Positions 1 through 11,049 of a DNA stretch of 64,000 bases are shown here, piece by piece (the stretch's first letter is position 1; each line of letters opens with the position of its first letter). The notes beneath the pieces are model-generated. The model was not told the origin of the DNA. It did no database searches and saw only the letters and a list, made by a program, of their open reading frames with translations. The position numbers and the translations under genes are program-made. The stretch spans positions 62,134,359 to 62,198,358 of the forward strand of contig NC_081852.1 in the NCBI RefSeq assembly GCF_963259705.1, read 5' to 3'. This DNA is from Myotis daubentonii (taxonomy: Eukaryota > Chordata > Mammalia > Chiroptera > Vespertilionidae).

Positions 1-742
1 CTCCGACGACACAGCCCTTTGCCGCGGGCCACACGCCCATCACCCAGAGGGCGCGAGGGAGGCGTGTGGGGCCCCCACGTCTCGCCAGGCAGCCCCCTCT
101 CCTGGGGCTGCAGCAGGACCTCTGTTCGGCGGGAAGACCAGCCCGGGTCCCGGACAGAAGCCCCTCACCAGGAGGCGCTGTGCCGTGGCTCCCTGGGCAG
201 TGACCTTGCTCACGAGGGGGCGTCCCGGGCCTGTCACATGGGGACTTCGCACTTAGACGCAGAAGGCGTCTCGGTTTCCCTTTCCTTCCGAGCTGACATG
301 TCCCTCTCAGCCGGGCAGTTCGGTGAGGGCCCCTCTCTCCAGCCCCCACTCCCATCGGCTTCTCTGCTTCCATTTGCCTAGACTTAGAGGACCTGGCATT
401 ACGCCCACCGTGTCCTTACCCCCCAGCGCGCCTCATCTCATGACAGGCAGTTTGCATGAGGGTGACACGGAGGTCCATGCGCTTGTCCTGGGGCCGGGTT
501 TTATACGTGTCCGGCCCAGGGCTTCCTGATGGGGGTTAGAGAGCAGAAGGGCCTGGGTCCGTTGTCCGACCCTGCGGGCGCTCTGGCCCTAGGTCCCAGC
601 TGGGTCACGAGGGGCTCAGCATTTAATGTTAAGGCTCCTCGTTGGATGTTTCAGGCAACAGGGAATCCAATGCTGTCGGTAAGACAAGCAGAGATGGTAC
701 GTGGGGTTGGATGTTGTGACAGCCGCTTTCTCCTCCTTTCAG
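1..742 (+). other. ADAM12: ADAM12 intron (3' part, human intron 4)
   Basis: This is intronic, GC-rich, single-copy-looking sequence ending in the pyrimidine tract and AG just before the first visible exon. I see no transposon, tandem repeat or RNA gene in it. Confidence 0.7.
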
Positions 743-819
743 GGTCATTGTTACTACCACGGGCACGTGCAAGGACGCCCCGGCTCCACGGCCAGTCTCA
801 GCACCTGCTCCGGTCTCAG
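743..819 (+). CDS. ADAM12: ADAM12 exon, prodomain (human exon 5 by count)
   Basis: This 77-nt exon is flanked by a pyrimidine-rich acceptor (tttcag) and the donor GTGAGT. It encodes 25 codons plus two bases, beginning GHCYYHGHVQG and ending CSGL followed by the first two bases of Arg. It matches human ADAM12 from about Gly117 in the prodomain, including the GHCYYHGHV motif shared by ADAM propeptides. The prodomain keeps the protease latent and helps it fold in the secretory pathway. The middle of the exon (RPGSTAS) differs from human, where the prodomain is known to be variable. It starts in codon phase 0. Confidence 0.93.
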
Positions 820-2198
820 GTGAGTGGCCAGGCAGCGGCTCCCAGCTGTCCTTCCTCCCCCGTTTCCCCTGGTGGCGGCTCACCTCCCCTGGCCAGACGG
901 GAGGCCTCGCCCACCAGCCCCCAGTGCAGCTGGCCCGGCCTCACGGTTTCTCCCTCGGCGCCTCTGTCCCCGCTGATCCCGCCCAGAAGGTGGGCAGGGG
1001 CTGAACTGGCTGAGTCTGGGTGTCCAGGGATTTGGAACCATCTGTCATTCACGGGACTCGAGTGCGTGACAACTCCTGGTGAGGAAAGACAGGATGTGAC
1101 ATCGGGTGGCAGTTAAGCTGCTCGCTTAATGAAAATAAGGAGGAAAGGAGCCGACCTGTCCCAGACCCAGTCGTGTGGAGTAAGGCGGGGGCACAGGGGC
1201 TTTTGCGATGAGGCGGAGGCACAGAGCAAGAAACAGTCACCTCCCCCGACATGCCCACCTGCTCCCCGGCCCCCCTTAGGACACCCCCGTGGAATGTCCA
1301 TGGCTCCCCCACACTCTGGTCTCTCATTGGCTCTCGTGCTTCGCGGCCCTCCCCCCGCTGTGAGCACCAAGCCCACAGGCATCTCGTGAGCATCAGCGCA
1401 CAGACCCCACGCTGATGGGAGAGGGCTGAGCTGCTGTGGTTTGTAATGAGGCAGACGTCCAGTCCTGGGCACAAAACCCCGAGTCCCCGTGACCTGGTTC
1501 ATCCATAGAGGCCACACTCCCACCCTCCCAGCCCCCGGCCAGCACAGGAGCTCCTGGAGGGAGAGACGGTCCCCAGTCCTGCTTGTCCTCTTGCTCGGCT
1601 CCTACCAGACATCTGGTACCAGGGGCCTCGGGGCCGCGCCATTCTGGCCAGGGTTCTGACCGCTGTCCTTCCTTCCTCTTCCCCTGGAGACATGCGTTCT
1701 GCCAGCCTGTGCACACGGCTGTGGGAGCCCAGGTCTCCGCCCTGAGGACTGCAAGGTCACGTCTCAGCTCTCCCCGGCCCCACTCTCACTCGGAGCTTGA
1801 AATGTCCAAATCCCACCCTCCCCGGGGTCCCCACTGGCTCCCCTCAGAAGGGACCCCTTTCCAGGAAAGGCCCCGCCCATCTCCGCTCCTGGGCTCAGCC
1901 GTGGGATGCTTTAGCCTCCCTCCTGCCCCCGCCCCCACCCCCACTGCGCCGCCCCCATCATCTCTCCTTAAACATCTCTCGGCACCACCCTAACTCAACC
2001 CTCTGGGATTTCTAAATTGCCTCCCACCCGTGTTTCCTGCCTCCACCCTTTCCCTCGAAACCTCGCACACATTCCGGAAGGTCGTGTTTCAAAACTATGG
2101 CCTGATCCTATCGTAGGGACGGCCCCACCCTGCGCTCAAAACCACGCGGCTCCCCGGGGCCTCCCGCCCGTGCTCCCCTTCAGTCCTGCAGACGGTTA

Positions 2199-3067
2199 CT
2201 GATCACCTGCTTACACACTCATCACCTGCTTACACACTCATCACCTGCTTACACACTCATCACCTGCTTACACGCTGATCACCTGCTTACACACTCCTCA
2301 CCTGCTTACACACTTATCACCTGCTTACACACTCCTCACCTGCTTACACACTTATCACCTGCTCACACGCTGATCACCTGCTTACACGCTCCTCACCTGC
2401 TTACACACTGATCACCTGCTTACACACTCCTCACCTGCTTACACACTTATCACCTGCTCACACGCTGATCACCTGCTTACACGCTCCTCACCTGCTTACA
2501 CGCTGATCACCTGATTACACGCTCCTCACCTGCTTACACGCTCCTCACCTGCTTACACGCTCCTCACCTGCTTACACACTTATCACCTGCTCACACGCTG
2601 ATCACCTGCTTACACGCTCCTCACCTGCTTACACGCTGATCACCTGATTACACGCTCCTCACCTGCTTACACACTCCTCACCTGCTTACACACTCCTCAC
2701 CTGCTTACACGCTGATCACCTGCTTACACGCTCCTCACCTGCTTACACGCTGATCACCTGCTTACACGCTGATCACCTGCTTACACACTCCTCACCTGCT
2801 TACACACTTATCACCTGCTCACACGCTGATCACCTGCTTACACGCTCCTCACCTGCTTACACGCTGATCACCTGATTACACGCTCCTCACCTGCTTACAC
2901 GCTCCTCACCTGCTTACACGCTCCTCACCTGCTTACACACTTATCACCTGCTTACACACTCCTCACCTGCTTACACACCGAACACCTGCTTATACACTCT
3001 CATCACCTGCTTACACACCGATCACCTGCTTACACACTCCTCACCTGCTTACACACTCATCACCTGC
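2199..3067. repeat. 19-bp minisatellite (about 45 copies)
   Basis: The unit is ATCACCTGCTTACACACTC with A/G and T/C variants such as CACGCTGATC and CACTTATC. About 45 head-to-tail copies run with almost constant 19-bp spacing. Longer blocks of five to seven variant units recur in the same order, for example around 2440-2540, 2580-2660 and 2800-2890, so the array probably grew by duplicating multi-unit blocks. Each unit carries the E-box-like hexamer CACCTG. It lies in an intron about 1.4 kb past the first visible exon. Confidence 0.95.
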
Positions 3068-3151
3068 GGAGCAGCCAGTCCCACCAGGACTGGGAGGTGG
3101 AAACAGCGAGGAAGATGCTCCCCGTGTGTAGAAAACAGCCAGACACACTGA

Positions 3152-3398
3152 TTTTGTTGTTGTTAATCCTCACTCGAGGATATTTTTCCATTGATTTTTA
3201 GAGAGAGTGGAAAAGGGAGGGAAAGACAGAGAGACATCGATGTGAGAGAGACACATCCATTGGCTGCCTCCCGCATGCGTCCGACCGGGACTGGGGGTCG
3301 CATCTGCCACCCAGGTACCTGCCCTTGGCTGGGAGTTGAACCTGCAGCCGCTGGGTTTGTGGACCAGCGCTCTCCCCACTGAGCAGCACCGGCCAGGC
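3152..3398 (-). mobile_element. tRNA-derived SINE (second type, minus orientation)
   Basis: The segment starts with a T-rich stretch and CCATTGATTTTTAGAGAGAG, and ends with a degraded tRNA-like head (CACTGAGCAGCACCGGCCAGGC). This is the same layout as the copies at 5528-5774 and 50437-50718. It is more diverged than the Ves-type copies. No convincing target duplication is visible. Confidence 0.8.
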
Positions 3399-4146
3399 TA
3401 AAGCTGTGACTTTGAAGGGGGCCTGGCGAGGCGCTCTCTCCATAAGCCAGCTGCTGTGACATTGTGGATGGTCCGTCGTAACTACTCCTGAAACCTTTTG
3501 TAACAGCTCACCATTGCACCTCGTTGGGCGCCGCCCAAACCTGGTAGCAAATTACACTGGGGTGGGAACCGGGGGCGAGAGATGTCTGCACGTGGCCCCA
3601 GGAGCCGGCGAGCGCTGCGCGTGGGGGGGAGCGGGTGGCTGTGTGGATGGTGCGGGAGTAGCTCACGTGGAATTACGCACTGCGCGTCAGACGTGGCGCG
3701 GGCCGCTGGCTCTGCTGTGAGTTCCTCGGGAAAGGACGGCGCTTCAGTCCGCGCACGGCCTCCCGCCGTCACGGGGGCACATGACATGGAGCGAAGTCTT
3801 CCTCGGAGAAAATTAAATCAGCAAGTGAACGCGGAGCAGCCGGGGGATCCCTTCCTTCTCGCCATTAACTCAGAGCAGGAGGCGAGCCCCTGCCCCCACA
3901 CCGGGCGCCTGGCCCTGCGGAGGGAGCCATCACAGGAGCCGGGCCTGCCTCTCACGCCGGCGCCTGCAGGATGGACACGGAGCGGGAGGAGGACTGACGC
4001 TCACCCAGGAGAGGGGCCCTGAGTGGCCGCCGGGAAGCTAACACGTCCACTTACAACTGGAATCGGTTCCTCTTCGTTTCCATCGGAGGAAAACCACAGG
4101 TTTCTGCGTTTGAAGTAAGGCTGCCTGGTTTCAATGCAGCTGCTCA

Positions 4147-4362
4147 GGCCCGGCCACGCGGCTCAGGGGTTGAGCGTCGACCTAGAAACCAGGAAGTCAG
4201 GGTTCGATTCCCAGTCAGGGCACAGGCCCGGGTTGCAGGCTCCATCCCCAGTGTGGGGTGGGCAGGAGGCAGCCGATCAGTGATTCTCTCTCATCATGGA
4301 TGTTTCTGTCCCTCTCTCCCCTCCCTTCCTCTCTGAAATCAATTTAAAAATTAATTAAATTT
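4147..4362 (+). mobile_element. Ves-type SINE
   Basis: The tRNA-like head has an A box (GGCTCAGGGGTTGAGCG) and a B box (GGTTCGATTCC), followed by the Ves body (GTGCAGGAGGCAGCCGAT-like, TCATCATTGATGTTTC-like) and an A-rich tail. It is directly followed by a truncated second SINE. Confidence 0.9.
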
Positions 4363-4457
4363 AGCCCAGTGGATAGAGCGTCAGCCTGCGGACTGAAGGG
4401 TCCCAGGTTCGATTCTGGCCAAGGGCACACACACAAAAATATTAATTAAATTTAAAA
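4363..4457 (+). mobile_element. Truncated tRNA-derived SINE fragment (second type)
   Basis: Only the head is present (CCCAGTGGATAGAGCGTC, then CAGGTTCGATTC), ending in an ACACACAAAAATATT tail. It abuts the A-rich tail of the preceding Ves SINE, suggesting insertion into that tail. Confidence 0.75.
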
Positions 4458-5527
4458 AGCAGCCGCTCTGTTTCATGGGGCCCTTTGACTTCTGCCTCCA
4501 TCACACTCGACCCTGACCCAGGCCCACAACCCTCTGGAAAGAGCGCTGGGGGAGGCAGGACGGCGTGGGACCTAGATGGGGCACAGCTCGTGAGTGCTAC
4601 CTGCATGCCCCTGGCGGTGGGGACCGTGCCCAGAGTGCAGCTCTGCGGGGTCTCCTGGGCATGGCCCTGAGCACCAGGAGTGGGGCCCTGATCCCCCCAG
4701 TCACCCCTGTCTACCATGCTGCCTCCATTCCCCAGGCCGACTCGCTGCCCAGAACTTGGCCTCCACCCCGGGCCCCGCCCATGGCGGCCGGTCCAGCCCC
4801 CCACACCCCTGGAGAAGGAACCGCAGCCTCCTCGCTCCCGCAGGCCTCCCAGATGCTCTCTCGCCCTCTCCGCCCCGCCGGGGGAGCAGAGCCCCGCTTT
4901 CCAAGGCGGCTGGGCTGCATCCAGCTCCGAGTGCATCGCTAACTGCCTGTGACATACAGCCTCAGTCACACGCGCTTATCTTGCCGGGGCCAGGGCGGCT
5001 GTGAGAACATCCCCTGTCGATGTGTCCAAGAGCCTGGTTCTTGGCTGCCGCGGTTCTAAGCGCCCCAGAGCCGCATGATGAATGACGCGGACGCTCAGAG
5101 CAATGACCTCGTTCAGCTCAGCAGCGCTGCAGGCCCAGCTGCTTGCGTTGGGGAGCCCCCCTCCCCGCCCCCCGCCCCGGCCTCGCAGCATCTGGCCCCT
5201 GGATGACTTCAGAGCCACAGGAGAGGAGAGCGGTCCCTGGCCGAGGGACGCCTGCGAATTTCCCGGGAAGCGGACAGGCCTTTTCAGCCGCTGGCGTCTC
5301 GTGATGTGACGTTGGCGCCCTGTGTCGCTGTGAGCGTTCAGCCCACGGACACCCAGTGACAGCCAGAGAGCCCTCGTGCACGGCCAGCATTGGCGCCACC
5401 TCCTCCCCGGCGGCAGCGCTGGTTTCCAGCTGATCCATGTATTTTCCCCGCAAGTGTGTTCCTTTTCCCACGCTCCCCGGCCTGTTCTGTAAAGTTCTCT
5501 TTCCTCGTTTGGGCGTTTACTCTTGTT

Positions 5528-5774
5528 TGTTGCTCACCCTCACCCGATAATATTTTCCATTGATTTTTAGAGAGTGTGGAAGGGAGGGGGAGAGACAGAG
5601 GGAGAGAGACATGGGTGGGAGAGAGACACATCAGTTGGTTGCCTCCTGCACGCACCCCGACCAGGGCCTGGGATGCAGCCTGCAACCGAGGTACATGCCT
5701 TTGACCGGAATCGAACCCGGGACCCTTCAGCCCACAGGCCAATGCTCTGTCCACTGAGCCAAACTGGCTAGGGC
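5528..5774 (-). mobile_element. tRNA-derived SINE (second type, minus orientation)
   Basis: It reads from the tail (CTCACCCGATAATATTTTCC) through a G/A-rich body to a tRNA-like head at the right end (GTCCACTGAGCCAAACTGGC). It is the same family as the copies at 26260-26474 and 32817-33034, in opposite orientation. Confidence 0.88.
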
Positions 5775-6380
5775 TTCACTGGGGCTTTTTAAAATCAACT
5801 TTCATAAACTAAAATCCCCTATGAGTCCTTGTAAACTGGAAACCTCGTTTCATAAAGAAAGTGTCAGGGAAGGAGAATGCAAGCCCCCCGCCCCCGAGAG
5901 GGGCAGACCTGCCTGTGTGACCCGCGTGGGGGTCCAGGAGGACGCGGGCTGGGGCCATGGGAGGCGGGAGCACACGGCAGCAGTGATGTTGATTGTGAAT
6001 CCACCTGCGGGGGTTGGAAATAGCCACACACACACACACACACCCCGCAACCCCCACTGGTCCCCCTCGCTCAGCCATCACGTGCTGTGGCTGCTGGAGA
6101 CACCCCGCCGGACTCTCCGACGGAGTCTCATCCTCCCCTGCGTCCCGGCGCCGACTTCTCGATCAGGGTGCGAGCTTCCCGGCACCGTCCGTTTCTGCCA
6201 CTGCCCGTCACACGCCACGAAACAGGAGTGGTGGCGGGAACACTGAATAACGAGGGATTGCCTCGTGGGTACATGAGCCCCAATTCTGCTCGAAATAGCT
6301 ATGTTACTGCTTCAAACTCTTTCTCCCAGACTGTTTGGGTGCGGAAATGCTGCCTCCTTTTCCAATTTAAGGATGTTTTG

Positions 6381-6570
6381 ATAGCCCAGCCACATGGCTC
6401 AGCATTGACCTATGAACCAGGAGGTCACGGTTCGGTTCCCAGTCAAGGGCACATGCCTTTGATCCCCTGTAGGGCGTGCAGGAGGCAGCCAATCAATGAT
6501 TCTCTCTCATCATTGATGTTTCTATCTCTCCCTCTCTGAAATCAATAAAAAATATATATATTTTAAAAAT
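6381..6570 (+). mobile_element. Ves-type SINE
   Basis: The head AGCCCAGCCACATGGCTCAG with B box GGTTCGGTTCC is followed by the GCAGGAGGCAGCCAATCAAT body and an AATAAAAAATATATAT tail. It lies about 260 bp upstream of the next coding exon. Confidence 0.88.
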
Positions 6571-6830
6571 CTGTATATAAAGGCTAAACGTAGTCTATTC
6601 TTTCCCCAAAATGATTTGAAACAAAAAATCTTCTCAGACTCCCTTTTCAAAAGATTTGTGAAACGCATCCATGGGAACGTGTCACAGAAACGTCCTTTGC
6701 GGCGAGAGCCTGGGCGGACACGCACTGGCGTTTCTCCTTCGTCCTCGTCTGGCTCAGAACCGGGTCTCGGCCATAAACAAGCAGCTGCCCTTGAAACTCA
6801 GATGTTCTTTTCTTCCCTCTCTCTCCACAG

Positions 6831-7008
6831 GGGACTCATTACGTTTGAAAATAAAAGCTATGTCCTAGAGCCGATGGACAATGTCACCGACAGATACAAG
6901 CTCTTCGCGGCCGAAGCCCTGAAGGGCGTCTGGGGGTCGTGCGGGTCGCATCCCCGCGCCTCGGGCCCCACTGCAGGCGGCGGGCGCCCACCACCCTCCC
7001 GGATGCGG
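6831..7008 (+). CDS. ADAM12: ADAM12 exon, C-terminal prodomain with cysteine switch (human exon 6)
   Basis: This 178-nt exon lies between an excellent acceptor (ctctctccacag) and donor GTGAGA. It completes Arg and encodes 59 residues, starting GLITFENKSYVLEPM and ending PPPSRMR. WGSCGSH aligns with the human cysteine-switch region around Cys179, whose thiol ligates the catalytic zinc in the latent zymogen. The 20 residues after the switch are Gly/Pro/Arg-rich and three residues shorter than in human, in a very GC-rich stretch. The exon ends in phase 0, so the furin motif is split across this and the next exon (R then HKR). Transcript read-through would continue in frame for about 100 codons. 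Confidence 0.93.
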
Positions 7009-7654
7009 GTGAGAAGGGGAGGCGGGAGAGCCGAGGGCGTGATTCTGGGGACCCCGGGCCCCAGTGAGGGACACCTGGTGCTGGGACATCTGAGGGCATT
7101 TTCCACTGGGGTGGTGGCCGGGGATAGAGTCGCTGGCTTATCTGGAGGCGGGCGTGTCTATGGACGGAGCCCCAGCAGACACGGACACCTCCAGCCCCCA
7201 CCTGCCAGCGAGGGCCCTGCCCGCGGCTCTCAGCCGGCCCCTCTGTGGGCGGTGCCACGTGGAGGCTCCTGGTGTCCGGTCTGCTTTGCAGTCGGGTGTT
7301 TGCGATGACCTGCCGAGCGCTCCCAGTCCTGCCCACCTGCCGGGCAGAGGTGCCCTGGGTTGGCCCGCGGGGCGTGGCTAAGAGGTGTCGCTCCCTGAGT
7401 CCGCCCAGCTGGGGCCTGTCCTCTCCTCCTGGACTGTCTGTGGGGCCCGGGTTTCAGGTCCTCTGTCCCTGGGTCTGCTTCTCAGAGGTCCCCCCCTTTA
7501 CGCAGAACTGGAACCATCTCTCCCCGCCCAGTGGACAGAAGTGAACCAGCTCCCCCAGGGGCAGCGCCCTAAAACCTCCCCAAATGGCTGCTGACCCTCC
7601 TCATCCAGTTTCCCCTGGGTCCACAGGGCGCGGGACACTCTCAAAAATGAGGGG

Positions 7655-7872
7655 GCGGCCGGCCACATGGCTCGGGTTGAGCGTCGACCTATGAACCAGG
7701 ACGTCAGGGTTCGATTCCAGGTCAAGGGCACATGCCTGGGTTGTGGGGTGATACTAGTAGGGAGTGTGCAGGAGGCAGCCGATCCATGATTCTCTCTCAG
7801 CATGGATGTTTCTATCTCTCTCTCCCTCTCCCTTCCTCTTTGAAATCAATAAAAAAAATACTTTTTAAAAAC
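7655..7872 (+). mobile_element. Ves-type SINE
   Basis: The head GGCCGGCCACATGGCTCGGG, the segment GTCGACCTATGAACCAGGAC and B box GGTTCGATTCC are followed by the Ves body and the tail GAAATCAATAAAAAAAATAC. Confidence 0.9.
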
Positions 7873-9269
7873 AGTGGGAGCCCCCAGGCCAGCCTGGCAT
7901 GTCTGTTTTCCTCGTGGGCCCGCCTTCCTTTGATCCCAGGCCTCAGGTCGGATGCGAGGCGGCCGCGTCCCTGTGGGTCATGAACAAGGAGGACATTTGC
8001 ATGTATCTATGGAGGTGCTTTGCTCTGAGTATCTTGTTGAACCCGTGTCGTCCGCGTGGAGATTTACGACCTGACAGTTGAAATGACACCCCAGTGTGTT
8101 CGGCGTCTCGCATGGACGGGCGTGCGTGGGCCCTGCTCCGGCCGGATTGTCATTTTGAATGATCTGCAGCTCTCTCGGCCGTGATGGGCGCAGTGGTTCC
8201 TATCATCTCGAGGTGCAGGGCGGTGCGGAACCCCGGAATGGAAGTGCTGTTGGTTAAATGCTGGCGGGAAAGGGGCCTGTACTCTGAGCCGGGGAGGCCC
8301 CCGCGGCGTCCGCCTCATTCTCCGTGTTTCTCTGGAAAGCGTTGTGGTTGTTGTTTATGGAAGAGAAAACGGCCTTGACTTAACGTGCAGTTACGTAACA
8401 AAAGCGATGCGAGGAGTCATTCTCGGCAAGTGGGGCGTTTGGGACGGGAGCGTGTGCCCGAGAGCCGGGCGGCCCCTGTGGGAGCAGGACGGGGGCGGTC
8501 AGGCCTCACGCGGCCTGGGATTCACTCGCGAGTCGGTGCGGCTGCAGCTGAAGAACTGACCTTGTGGACACAGGGCAACAGCCGCCCGGCCTTTTCCCGC
8601 AGCCGCTGGCCCCGCGATGGGGACTGGCAAAGGCTGGTCTGCAGGCAGAGTCTCTGTCTCCCCTGGCGGAGCAGCAGGGCTCAGGCCGGGCTCCGGGTCG
8701 GCGCCGGCCGCCCTGCGGGCCGAGCTGTTGTCGGTGGCTTCACCAGGCCGCCCCGTCAGATGCCGGTGGCGCCGGGTCTGAGCTACACGGTCCGATCTCT
8801 GTCCTGCGGGTTCGTGAGCCGAAGAGCCCCGCCCTGGGCCTCCCGCCACGCACCAGCCCTGCCCGCCAGCCAGCCTGCGGGAAGGGGCCGCAGCCCCGCT
8901 GCCGGCACCATCACAGGGTGCATCCCTGAGCAAATGTGCCTGTTTTGGAATGGCCCTTCCTTAGGGATTGTCTGTGCTGTTTCCCCTTCGTTCCTGGGGA
9001 AAACGATGCGTCACATGGAAGCGCCAACGTCGTCTTTCTCTGGGAGGCGGTGCTGCCTGCTTCTGTGTCTCTGGCTCCATTTTGTCCATCAGCTTATTTT
9101 ATACAAACGGGGTGTCAGGGTGACAGTTGTCTCCCCAAGCGCAGCCGCCGGGAGATGGGCCCGCGGCTCTGGACAGGCCGTGGTCTTCAGCGGACGCCCC
9201 GCTAGTGCTGCGGCCTTGGCCCCGGCTCAGCATCTCAGCAGCGTGAGCGGAGCTTCCAGAATCTGCAGG

Positions 9270-9640
9270 TGTGGGTTCCTGCTGCGTCTTTTTTATTTAA
9301 ATCTTCGTTGCTGGAAGTATCACAGGTGTCCCCCTCTCCCCCCTCATTGGCCCCTTCCAGCCCCCCACCCCACCTCCGGCCTTCACCCCCCCCTTGTCTG
9401 TGTCCATGGGTGATGCGTATCCGCATACAAGTTCATTGGCTGATCCTCCCCGCCCCCACTTCCCTCTGAAAGACGCTGGCCCCTTCCCTGCTTCCATGTC
9501 TCTGGATCTTTTTTGTTCGTCGTTTATTTTGCTCAGTAGATTCCACACGCGTGAGATTGTGTGGGACTTGTCTTCCTGCTGATTCCGCTCAGCGTCACAC
9601 CCTCCAGGCCCCTCCAGGCCGCCTCGCAGGGTAAGCGACG
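9270..9640 (-). mobile_element. Diverged L1 LINE 3'-region fragment (minus orientation)
   Basis: Segments such as CGTGAGATTGTGTGGGACTTG, followed by CCGCTCAGCGTCACACCC and CTCCAGGCC, resemble the reverse complement of the widely conserved L1 3' region. A C-rich stretch like that of vesper-bat L1 copies lies at 9330-9400. It is heavily mutated. The call is from pattern memory only. Confidence 0.5.
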
Positions 9641-10827
9641 CTCCTTTCCTACAGCGGCCGGCGCAGTCTTCCAGGTGTCAACGCGCCAGGTTCCTGCCCC
9701 GCCCCCCGGGTCTCAGCGCGCTCCCCTCCCCATCTGAGTCCAAATGGTTTCTCTCCTTGGTTGTACTTTCCCCAGACGATGCTTGATGTTTGTTAACTCT
9801 GTACCGTCAGCCCCTCCGCCCAGCATGTGAGTGAGCCGCATCAGGGCAGGGCCTGGGTCTCCCCTCCGTCCCTGTATCCCGGGACCCAGCACGGTGCCTG
9901 GCACGTGGAGGGCTCCCGGGAGGCGTCTGTGGGGCGCGTGAATGAAGGACAGTGCGGCTCACGTGGAGGAAGACTACAGTGAGGACTTACGTCACCCTGA
10001 TCCCAACGGCGCTTCTCGAGCTTGCGTGGGGCTGCGTTAAGCTCCCGCGCCAGGGTTCTTGTTGCGACATGCTTGGGGGATGTTCTCTCTCTGGCAACTT
10101 GGCCGTGACGACTGGAGAGGCCTGGGAACTGCTTCCCTCTGGAGCGAGGTTCCAGGCCCCGCGGCCTCCCCCGTGGAGCAGGGACTGCGGGCCGTTCTCA
10201 GGCGTGTGTTCCTCTCCGCTCGGGGAAGGGCTTTTGTTCAGAACCCCAGAAGGAACACTGAATCAAGCAGCCAGTTCCAAAGGTCGCTCTGCCGATCAAA
10301 AAGGTTAAATATGATTTGTTTCTCACAAAACCAGGCGGCCCGAGAGGCGGGACCCGCGCGGGGGTGCTCGAAGCCTCTGTGAGCGCAGCGGCCGGAGCGA
10401 ACCTCGGGGCGTGGGCGGCCCCCGGGGCCTGCGGCTGTGTGGTCAGCTTCCCCCACAGCGTGCAGTGCCCTGAGCTCATGAGAAAGTCTGGGCTCCTCGG
10501 ACGGCTGCAGAGACAGGGGAGCGGGGCGCACGTGTTTGTTGTCATGACCTGGAACCACGGCTTTCCACAGGGTGACCCAGGGCCACTGGGAAATGTCCAC
10601 GGCCCGCGGGCCCCTCCCCTTTGCTGGCTCAAAGGTGGAAGCGTCGAAACAACCAGGGCCCTTTCCAGGGGGCTTCCAACGGGAGGTTCATTTATTTTTT
10701 TATTTGTAGAACTTTATTTTCTTCTATATCATTAGCTGAATCTATTAACAGTGAATTGGGGAATTGAAGGGGGCAGGCGATTTCTGCTTCTTGCACACCC
10801 CAGTGAGGAAAAGGGGCAGGAGCCTCA

Positions 10828-11049
10828 GTCTGTTTTTATTCTATTTTTTTAAAATTTTATTGATTTCAGAGAGGAAGGGAGAGAGAGAGAGAAACATCAG
10901 TGATGAGAGAGAATCATGGATCGGCTGCCTCTTGCACACCCCCCACACTGGGGATGGAGCCCGCATCCCGGGCCTGTGCCCTGACCGGGAATCGAACCCT
11001 GACCTCCTGATTCATAGGTCGACGCTCAACCCCTGAGCCACGGGGGCCA
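10828..11049 (-). mobile_element. Ves-type SINE with 13-bp target duplication
   Basis: It is in minus orientation, from the T-rich tail (TTTATTGATTTCAGAGAGG) to the head complement (TGAGCCACGGGGGCC). A perfect duplication GGCAGGAGCCTCA flanks it at 10815-10827 and 11050-11062, the mark of L1-mediated retroposition. Confidence 0.94.

Larger units (their letters stand above)
820..6830 (+). other. ADAM12: ADAM12 intron (human intron 5)
   Basis: This 6-kb intron holds single-copy DNA, a 19-bp minisatellite of about 0.87 kb at 2199-3067, five SINE insertions or fragments (3152-6570) and a short CA run at 6029-6045. I see no other gene. Confidence 0.85.

Noticed and set aside
2199..3067. CRISPR array
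   Set aside because: Direct repeats have no unique spacers between them and the context is a mammalian intron; it is a minisatellite.
3500..4020. CpG-containing GC-rich stretch as a possible internal promoter
   Set aside because: No clear CpG island boundaries, initiator or TATA context could be supported by reading alone.
8385..9413. 342-codon open frame on the + strand
   Set aside because: It lies in a GC-rich intron, crosses an L1-like fragment, and has no recognisable domain or splice support; GC-rich DNA has few stops.
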